Shown: one piece after another, positions 1 to 5,098 of the stretch
Layout of the letters: each line of letters starts with the position of its first letter
How positions within the stretch are numbered: the first letter of the stretch is position 1
Assembly: GCA_023132075.1 (NCBI GenBank)
Contig: JAGLYT010000130.1
Coordinates: 1-5,098, forward strand
Direction: 5' to 3'
From: JAGLHV01 sp023132075 [NCBI: bacterium]
GTDB lineage: Bacteria > CBDUZB01 > JAGLHV01
Length of the DNA: 5,098 bases
The notes under the pieces: generated by a model
Seen by the model: only the letters and a program-made list of their open reading frames with translations
Told to the model about the DNA's origin: nothing
The model's database searches: none
Made by a program: the position numbers and the translations under genes

Positions 1-231
1 ACTTTGATGGTGCTGGTAAAAAACATTCAAACAGGTGGTAGTGGTAGTGGGGGGATTGCTCAATCGCAAATAACTCTGAGTACAACTGATCAGGATGTTA
101 TTATGGGTGTTACCGGAGGAACATTAGCTAATCCTCACACCTGTACTTTGGAATATACTGCTTCGGCTACGGCAGCCCAGGGAACCGGAAATGATGTTAA
201 TACTATTACTTATACTATTGTAAAACAATAA
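1..231 (+). CDS. C-terminal part of a secreted beta-rich, pilin-like protein (5' end outside window)
   Basis: The frame is open from the first base, so only the last 76 residues are visible and the start lies upstream. The peptide has a short Gly/Ser linker (GGSGSGG, visible residues 12-18), then a Thr/Ser/Ala-rich stretch with alternating polar and hydrophobic residues. It ends in a beta-strand-like tail, TITYTIVKQ. Such tails are common in small secreted structural subunits, including spore-coat-U-like and other fimbrial subunits, but I see no diagnostic motif. There is one Cys (in PHTCTLEY) and no charged coiled or enzymatic region. The gene ends 13 bases before a chaperone-like gene and heads a cluster with an outer-membrane barrel. 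The inferred role is therefore the exported or polymerising subunit of that system. It could also be an adhesin or a non-fibrillar surface protein. That it is a real coding end is fairly sure; the role is a guess from context. Confidence 0.7.
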   Translation, partial: TLMVLVKNIQTGGSGSGGIAQSQITLSTTDQDVIMGVTGGTLANPHTCTLEYTASATAAQGTGNDVNTITYTIVKQ

Positions 232-244
232 ACAAAGGGGAAAA

Positions 245-1054
245 ATGATAAAAAATATTATTATAGGGTTTATCTTTTTTTTGTTTCTTGGTTCAAGTGA
301 GGTTTATGCCGGTTTTTCGGTGATAGGGGAATTAACCAGAGAAAGAGCTGTCCAGTGCGGAGAAAAATTTGAGGAAAAAATTCTTTTAAAAAATAAGGGA
401 GATGTCCCTACTAAAGTAAAAATTTATCAAACGGATTATCTTTTTTTTGCTGATGGAAAAAACATCTATGGAGAACCGGGGAGTATTCCCCGTTCTAACG
501 GTAAGTGGATTACAATAGATACTACCCGGTTGGTTATTCCTCCTAAAAATACTGCTTCTTTTGGTTATATGGTTCGCTTGCCTCAAAAAAAAGATTTAAA
601 GGGGACCTATTGGAGTATAATTATGGTAGAATTAATCCCTTCTATAACTCCGGAAAAAGAGAAAGATAAAAAAAGAAAAGGTGAATTCGGCATTGAGACC
701 CGCATACGTTATGGGATACAAATTGTTACTCATATTATGGATACAGGAACTCGTAATATAAAGTTTTTAGATAAGAAATTAATTTATGAAAAAGGAAAAA
801 AGATTTTTCAATTAGATATTGAAAATACCGGAGAAAGGTTGCTTGTTCCTTTTGTCTGGGCAGAGTTTTATAATAAAAATGGAATAAATATCGGACGTTT
901 TGAAAGCAAAAAATTGCGAATTTATCCTGAATGTTCGGTAAGGCACAGTATTGATTTAACTGCTGTGCAGAAGGGCAAATATAAAGTTTTAGTAATAGTT
1001 GATAATGAAGATGGATGTGTTTTTGGAGCACGATACAATTTAAGGATTAAATAA
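245..1054 (+). CDS. periplasmic two-domain Ig-like protein, probable pilus-type chaperone
   Basis: A 269-residue protein with a clear signal peptide: Lys at 3, a hydrophobic core at 5-15, and likely cleavage after SEVYA at residue 22. The first domain (about 24-165) reads as an Ig-like sandwich. It contains GEKFEEKILLKNKGD (residues 39-53), a Trp at 88 and a strand ending in VIPP (97-100). GTYWSIIMVELIP follows at 120-132, then a lysine-rich loop at 137-146 and an alternating strand, RIRYGIQIVTHI (153-164). The second domain (about 170-269) again begins with a strand and an N-T-G turn (193-196). This order (W...PP...VP...GTYW...long strand...second sandwich) resembles PapD-like fimbrial chaperones, and the length suits the longer archaic type. 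The match is by architecture only. The start is supported by AAAGGGG at 234-240. The stop overlaps the next gene's ATG, implying translational coupling with the barrel gene. It probably holds the upstream subunit in the periplasm. An alternative is another Ig-fold envelope protein. Confidence 0.65.
   Translation: MIKNIIIGFIFFLFLGSSEVYAGFSVIGELTRERAVQCGEKFEEKILLKNKGDVPTKVKIYQTDYLFFADGKNIYGEPGSIPRSNGKWITIDTTRLVIPPKNTASFGYMVRLPQKKDLKGTYWSIIMVELIPSITPEKEKDKKRKGEFGIETRIRYGIQIVTHIMDTGTRNIKFLDKKLIYEKGKKIFQLDIENTGERLLVPFVWAEFYNKNGINIGRFESKKLRIYPECSVRHSIDLTAVQKGKYKVLVIVDNEDGCVFGARYNLRIK
1042..1046 (+). promoter_or_regulatory. ribosome binding site that sets the start of the barrel gene at 1054
   Basis: AAGGA lies 7 bases before the ATG at 1054-1056, inside the last codons of the chaperone gene. 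That ATG shares a base with the chaperone stop (TAATG at 1052-1056), a usual arrangement for coupled translation. The next in-frame ATG of the long open frame, at 1323, has no comparable purine-rich site before it. This argues that 1054 is the real start even though it lies in a different frame. Confidence 0.65.
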
Positions 1055-3833
1055 TGAGAAAAGCATTTTTCCTTTTTTTTTTATTCTATTTTCTTTTAAT
1101 TCCGCTGAAAGTAAAGAATTCATAGTTAAAACAAAATTAACCTCTCCGAAATTCCTAAAAACAGAACCAGGAAAAATTGTTACCTGTAGTTTTCTTGTCT
1201 CTAATCATTCCCGCCGCAAGGAGAAATTTTTTGAAAAAGTTAATCTTCCCAGTGGATGGCAATTAATTGTTTCCGGAGAACTTAATTTTGAATTAAAACC
1301 AAAACAAAAACAACTTAGAGTAATGGCTTTTTTTGTTCCTAACTCTTGTCCGGCAGGTCGTTATCATATAACTTATTATGTTGGAAGTCATGACAATGAT
1401 AAAATTTTTGATAATGTTTCTTTTTCGGTGCTTGTTTTGCCCGTAATAAAATTGAAGATATTGTTAGAAAGCAAGCCGGAGGTAGTGGTGGCCGGTGAGC
1501 ATTATAAAGTAAAATTACGCTTGATTAATCAAGGCAATAGTAAAAGAGATTTAAAATTAGAAGTAAAAGGAATTCCTGATTATCCACTAAAAATGGTGGT
1601 ATCGGAGACAAGTCTTAACGCCGGGGAATCTGTGCCTTTAGAGATTAAGGTAAAAACAGATACAAGATTAAAGAAAGTAATAAAACATATTATTACAGTA
1701 AAAGCCAGTACAAAAAAATTAAAAAAAGAGGTTGTTTCTACAAGTACAAGCCAGGTAGTTTTAACTGAAATTATACCCAAAATAACCTGTGAATTTGATC
1801 CTTATCATAGAATTCCCTCCCAAATAAAATTAATTGGCGTAAATGAGGAGAGAGAGGCTGCTTTTCAAGTGGAATTTTCCGGTTCGGGAAAGTTAGACGA
1901 AGAAGGAAAAACCGGAATTGATTTTTTATTCAGGGGAGATGATATTTACAATAAAAGTATTTATGGAAAAAGAGATGAATATTATTTAAATTATTATTCT
2001 AAATTACTAGATTTTTTTGTTGGTGACAGGAACTATTCTCTTTCTCCTTTAACGGAAAGATACAAATATGGCCGGGGAGCAGAAATAGAGATTTATCCCG
2101 CAGACTTTACATTAGGAACATTTTATTTGAAAAGTAGATGGGAAAATCCCGAAGAAGAACGGGTAGGAACATATGTTGAATATAAATTTAATGATTACTT
2201 TAATGTTAAGGGAAATTTTTTGAATAAAAACAAGGAATTGTATAATGACAAAATTACTAGTTTCCAGACACAAATAAAACCAACTGAAAAATTAAATCTT
2301 GAGTTGGAATATGGTTATTGCAATAGTCGGAGGGAAGGAAGATTTAATGATAGTGCTTATAGCGTAGATTTTGGAGGGGAAGTTTATAATCAGGTATATT
2401 ATAGTCTCAAAAAAATTTATGCTAACCCAAATTTTTTTGGGTATTATAACGATATTGATTATAATTTTCAAAGATTAGTTTTTCCAATTTATGATAAATT
2501 GCGTGGAAAGATGTCTTATCACATTTATAAGAATAATCTTGATCGGGATGTTGTTGGGGAAGTAGCGGCAAAAGAAGAATCTTACGAAGTAGGAATTTCT
2601 TATCCGGTTGACCATGGTATGCATATTTATTTAGATTATAAAGATTTTCGAAGAAAGGATGAGCTTTTGCCGGCAGACTATGATTATGGAGAAAACTTAT
2701 TGAGATTGAGGTTAGAGCAAACCTTCCGGAAAATTAGCATTCATTCTTATATAGAAAGAGGTAGATTTGAAAACGAGCTTTTTAATAATGAAAATAACTA
2801 TTTAGAAAGATATGCCTTTTACGCCTATTTTCGTCCTAATTATAAGCAATCCTATAGTGTTTATACGAAAATTGGACATAATAGTTTTTCGGGAAGCCCC
2901 CAAAAAGCAAAAAGTACCGGTGTTTTGGGTACCTGGCATATTAATAATTTTTATTTTAATTTGAACTATAAGCACTATAAATGTGATAATCTTCAACAGC
3001 ATAATGTCTTTTCTAAATTTTTCTATACGTTGCCCAATAACCATTCGTTATCGTTAAAAGGTCATTGGTTTAGATATGAAGAAAAAAAAGAAGAAAAAAC
3101 TTCTTTTTTTCTCGTTTATACTGTTCCATGGGGAATACCGATAAAGAAAAGAGAATTTATTGGAAGTGTTAAAGGAAAGGTTTATGACGGAGAAAAAGGG
3201 GAAAAGGTGCCGATTGTTAATGTAATTTTAAGAATTAACGGAGCAATGGCAATTACCGATAAAAAAGGTAGCTTTATCTTTCCCTCACTTAAACCGGGAA
3301 CTTATTTTTTAATGATAGATAAGAGTTCTATCGGATTGGATCGCCTGGCGGATAAAAAGTTACCTGTTAAAATCGAGGTAAAAGGAGGAGAAGTTACCAG
3401 GATTAAAATTGGGATAGTGGATTCCGGTACTATTTCAGGTAAAGTAATCTTTTTTGATGCTAAAAAGAAAGAAAATAAAAATTTAAAGGATGATGTATTT
3501 TTAATTGGTTCAGGACAAAGTAATTCTCTGCAAAGGAATGATAAAAATAATTTAAAGGGAAAAAGAACTCTGAATAATGTGCTGGTAGAAATTAATAATG
3601 GCCGGGAAATTTTTCGAGAGAATACGAATAAAAAAGGGGAGTTTTATTTTAAAAACATAAGGCCTGGAAAATGGACGTTAAAATTTTATGACTACAATTT
3701 ACCTGCATATCATTATTTTGAAAAAAATGAATTTCAGATTGAATTGAAACCGGGAGAAGAGAAGCAGTTTGTGATAAAAGTTTTACCCCGGGTTAGGCCG
3801 GTTAAAATTATTGATGGGGGAGAGATAAGATAG
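1054..3833 (+). CDS. large outer-membrane beta-barrel protein, usher-like, frame broken at a T10 run in the signal peptide
   Basis: The ATG at 1054 opens a signal peptide (MRKAFFLFF...), but this frame stops at 1123-1125. The frame with the remaining protein is open from 1044 to 3833. One added T in the T10 run at 1073-1082, or a -1 slip there, gives about 926 residues starting MRKAFFLFFFILFSFNSAES. Numbering below follows that product. Residues 21-130 and 131-240 look like two Ig/NEW3-like sandwiches, the second with VVVAGEHYKVKLRLINQGN. Residues about 275-695 are Tyr/Phe-rich alternating strands of a long barrel, including GDRNYSLSPLTERYKYGRG (324-342). Two carboxypeptidase-regulatory-like sandwiches follow, marked by TDKKGSFIFPSLKPGTYFL (735-753) and TNKKGEFYFKNIRPGKWTL (858-876). 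Length, barrel, C-terminal sandwiches and the chaperone gene just before it suggest a non-canonical usher. I see no classical FimD plug or N-domain motif, so a different surface exporter or anchor remains possible. Without a frame correction, only a 23-residue peptide starts at 1054. Confidence 0.6.
1073..1082 (+). repeat. T10 homopolymer at the frame break, containing an in-frame T TTT TTA heptamer
   Basis: Ten consecutive T lie in the signal-peptide codons of the barrel gene. In the frame set by ATG 1054, the bases 1077-1083 read T TTT TTA, the X XXY YYZ form of a -1 slippery site. A -1 slip there resumes at ATT 1083 and enters exactly the 1044-3833 open frame. A run this long is also prone to replication slippage, transcriptional slippage and sequencing error. 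No clear stimulatory stem-loop is seen just downstream. Confidence 0.85.
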
Positions 3834-3848
3834 AAATTGAATATGCAC

Positions 3849-3892
3849 AAAGAATAAAAACAGTATTCCATTTAGTTTTATCGGAATGTACT
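3849..3892 (-). terminator. probable intrinsic terminator of the minus-strand unit between convergent genes
   Basis: On the minus strand, AGTACATTCC (3892-3883) pairs with GGAATACT (3869-3862). This is an 8-base-pair stem with a 2-base bulge and a 13-base loop, followed by G and the T-rich stretch TTTTTATTCTTT (3860-3849). It sits 18-61 bases past the stop of the tether gene. The stem is weak in G+C. On the plus strand the hairpin is not followed by a T run, so it fits the minus-strand unit better than the barrel gene. Confidence 0.45.
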
Positions 3893-3909
3893 AAGGTAAA
3901 AGGATTATT

Positions 3910-4824
3910 TTAACGGGCCATAAATAACATTGCTACCAAACTTAAACCAATACTTATTTTGGTGAGCGTTTTATCATCCTTGTCCATTTTGCTGACTGCT
4001 TTTTTTGAATGTGATTTAAAAGAAGTTTCAGAATATTGGTTAATAGGTTTTTGTTTGGCCATACTGCGTTTGACTTCCTTGTTTATAATTTTTTTGAACG
4101 TAGATGATTTCTGAATGATTTTGGAAATTTTATTTTCGTTGATTGTAGAATGTGGTTTATCCAAAAGACTTAATTTGTCTTTTATAATAGAAAGTTCTTT
4201 GTTTATTTTTGCAATTTGGAGGGCACTAACATTGTTCCCTTTTGTTGTGTTTTTTCCTGTTAGTTTTATATTTTGTATTTCGTTTAATTGTGTTTTTAAG
4301 GTAGAAAGTTCTTTGTTTATTTTTACAATTTGGAGGGCACTGACGCTTTTTCTTTTTGTTGTATCTTTCCCGGTGGGTTGCATGGGTTGTATTTTATTTA
4401 GTTGTGTTTTTAGGACACTGATTTCTTTGTTTATTGTCGTAATTTGATCCATATTAACATTATTAGTGTCTTGTTTCTTTTTTTGTGTAGCTGTAGAATT
4501 TGTGTTTTGTATTTTATTTAGTTGTGTTTTCAGTACGGAGATTTTTTTTAGTAGTATTTTTTGGTATTCCAATAATGTTTGATTAAGTTTATTATATTCA
4601 TGTAGAGCTAAAAGTAAATCTTCTCTGGTAACAGTAGCCGTAGGCCGAAAATAACCACTACCATACTTGTTTATAAATTTATCCAATACTTTTTGATTGT
4701 CAAAATCATTGACTGCTTTTTCGACTGCCGGGCGTACATCCTTATACTCTTTTGCATAAACACTAAAATTTAAAATAAAAGTACATAACATAATAAATCC
4801 CGATATTAGTAATCTTTTTTTCAT
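3910..4824 (-). CDS. Omp-alpha-like outer-membrane tether: SLH domain, coiled-coil repeats, C-terminal hydrophobic anchor
   Basis: A 304-residue protein with a signal peptide (MKKRLLISGF..., core 5-20, likely cleavage after SVYA at 24). Residues 26-80 form one SLH domain. It begins YKDV (27-30) and ends YGSGYFRPTATVTREDLLLAL (54-73), which matches the SLH consensus G..DGtFrP...VTRaE. Residues 80-225 are helical, with four copies of an I/LSxLKTQLNxIQ heptad segment at 95, 135, 173 and 211, separated by Thr/Lys/Asn/Gly linkers. Lys-rich helices follow, then a C-terminal hydrophobic stretch (ISIGLSLVAMLFM, 290-302). SLH plus coil plus C-terminal membrane segment is the layout of Thermotoga Omp-alpha, which spans the periplasm and ties the outer membrane to the cell wall. 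The protein lacks the porin barrel of OmpM. The start follows GGAGGA at 4831-4836, and the gene lies 13 bases after a barrel gene. Function by architecture is fairly secure, though the final anchor is short (about 13 residues). Confidence 0.7.
   Translation of the reverse strand: MKKRLLISGFIMLCTFILNFSVYAKEYKDVRPAVEKAVNDFDNQKVLDKFINKYGSGYFRPTATVTREDLLLALHEYNKLNQTLLEYQKILLKKISVLKTQLNKIQNTNSTATQKKKQDTNNVNMDQITTINKEISVLKTQLNKIQPMQPTGKDTTKRKSVSALQIVKINKELSTLKTQLNEIQNIKLTGKNTTKGNNVSALQIAKINKELSIIKDKLSLLDKPHSTINENKISKIIQKSSTFKKIINKEVKRSMAKQKPINQYSETSFKSHSKKAVSKMDKDDKTLTKISIGLSLVAMLFMAR
4144..4371 (-). repeat. two 114-bp tandem units in the coiled-coil region of the tether gene
   Basis: Residues 152-189 and 190-227 of the tether protein are two adjacent 38-residue units. 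They share GKxTTK...VSALQI(V/A)KINKELS and then a heptad segment. The DNA is also close: AGAAAGTTCTTTGTTTATTT occurs at 4189 and again at 4303, exactly 114 bases apart. More diverged copies of the heptad segment lie upstream in the gene, at residues 95 and 135 with a 38-40 residue period. The gene appears to have grown by duplication of a coil-plus-linker unit. Confidence 0.75.
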
Positions 4825-4830
4825 TTTACT

Positions 4831-4836
4831 TCCTCC
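4831..4836 (-). promoter_or_regulatory. strong ribosome binding site of the tether gene
   Basis: GGAGGA on the minus strand lies 6 bases before the ATG at 4824-4822 and directly after the stop of the preceding barrel gene (4840-4838). It confirms the chosen start. It also shows that the tether is translated from the same message as the barrel gene, since no promoter fits in the 13-base gap. Confidence 0.75.
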
Positions 4837-4837
4837 A

Positions 4838-5098
4838 TTAGAAGAATTCTATAATTAAAGAAATTCTATGCTTATTTCCTAATCGATAAGAACCGAAGGC
4901 ATAGTCTATCTGAAAACTATGCTCTAAAATATTTACTTTAGCTCCGGTACCTAATGTCCAATTAATATGCTCGTTCATTTCCGATATGTTTCCGTATCTA
5001 TTTTCAAGAGTGAGTCCATCTATACCGGCTCTTAAACTCAATGAAGTGATTTTAGAAGAGGGTAACAAATAATTAAATTCACTGCCCAAACGAGTACA
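4838..5098 (-). CDS. C-terminal end of an outer-membrane beta-barrel protein, PorV/PorQ-like (5' end outside window)
   Basis: The frame is open to the window edge, so only the last 86 residues are seen. They form alternating amphipathic strands separated by short turns, including LSLRAGIDGL, WTLGTGAKVN and FQIDYAFGSYRLGNKHRISL, and end in IIEFF. A C-terminal Phe preceded by alternating hydrophobic residues is the usual outer-membrane barrel signal read by BamA. The ending DYAF....LGNxHRISL...F is familiar from PorV/PorQ-type (FadL-like) barrels annotated in many diderm phyla. I infer that family from memory of the motif, not from a search. The protein sits in the outer membrane; its substrate is unknown. 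It precedes and is co-transcribed with the SLH/coiled-coil tether, so the pair may both serve outer-membrane organisation. The TTG near 5089 is not its start: coding character continues to the edge. Confidence 0.7.
   Translation of the reverse strand, partial: CTRLGSEFNYLLPSSKITSLSLRAGIDGLTLENRYGNISEMNEHINWTLGTGAKVNILEHSFQIDYAFGSYRLGNKHRISLIIEFF

Noticed and set aside
735-1031. Minus-strand open frame of 98 codons opposite the chaperone gene
   Set aside because: It lies wholly inside a well-supported plus-strand gene and lacks recognisable protein features.
1323-1325. ATG as the start of the large barrel protein
   Set aside because: It would drop the signal peptide and the first 90 residues, and it has no good ribosome binding site. 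The same frame encodes sensible Ig-like sequence upstream of it.
2425-2442. Perfect 7-base-pair hairpin ACCCAAA-TTTT-TTTGGGT within the barrel gene
   Set aside because: It is short, inside coding sequence and not followed by a T run. No regulatory context is visible.
3083-3110. Inverted repeat with an 11-base-pair A/T-rich stem and A6 loop inside the barrel gene
   Set aside because: It arises from Glu/Lys codons (EEKKEEKTSFF) followed by Ser/Phe codons, is almost free of G+C, and lies mid-gene. Chance in AT-rich coding sequence is the simplest reading.
3834-3909. Possible small gene or promoter between the convergent units
   Set aside because: The gap is 76 bases. It contains only the hairpin described, with no open frame with a start signal and no divergent genes to serve.
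4115-4447. Plus-strand open frame of 110 codons opposite the tether gene
   Set aside because: It is antisense to the repeated coiled-coil region. Its repeats mirror those of the minus-strand gene, and it has no supporting start signal.
5087-5089. TTG as the start of the right-hand barrel gene
   Set aside because: The frame continues to the window edge, and an 83-residue fragment of barrel strands would lack a signal peptide. It is the tail of a larger gene.

Overview
The window looks like part of the chromosome of an AT-rich (roughly one third G+C by eye) diderm bacterium, probably from an uncultured or poorly sampled lineage. Every gene encodes a secreted or cell-envelope protein. Two carry the aromatic-rich strands of outer-membrane beta-barrels, and one is an SLH/coiled-coil tether of the kind known from Thermotoga (Omp-alpha) and, with a barrel added, Veillonella (OmpM). 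That tether hints at a diderm lineage with OmpM/Omp-alpha-type outer-membrane attachment, but this is inference. Stops used are TAA and TAG, with no sign of a recoded TGA.

Left part, plus strand (1-3833): a tightly packed three-gene unit. It holds the C-terminus of a Thr/Ser/Gly-rich, all-beta secreted protein (1-231), then a two-domain Ig-like periplasmic protein resembling a pilus chaperone (245-1054), then a large outer-membrane protein (1054-3833). The last has N-terminal Ig-like domains, a long beta-barrel and two C-terminal carboxypeptidase-regulatory-like domains. Gene order and architecture suggest a non-canonical chaperone-usher-like surface-fibre assembly system: subunit, chaperone, outer-membrane assembly platform. 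None of the three shows an unmistakable classical PapD/FimD signature.

The large gene is not open from its natural start. The ATG at 1054 overlaps the stop of the chaperone gene and begins a signal peptide, but the frame breaks at a run of ten T (1073-1082) and stops at 1123. The frame carrying the rest of the protein is open from 1044 to 3833. One extra T, or a -1 slip on the in-frame heptamer T TTT TTA (1077-1083), gives an intact signal peptide and a protein of about 926 residues. This may be phase variation, transcriptional slippage, ribosomal frameshifting or a homopolymer sequencing error.

Right part, minus strand (5098-3910): a second unit converging on the first. It holds the C-terminal end of an outer-membrane barrel of PorV/PorQ-like appearance (4838-5098, cut by the window edge), followed 13 bases later by the SLH/coiled-coil/C-terminal-hydrophobic tether (3910-4824). 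The 76-base gap between the convergent units holds a hairpin that fits a terminator for the minus-strand unit.
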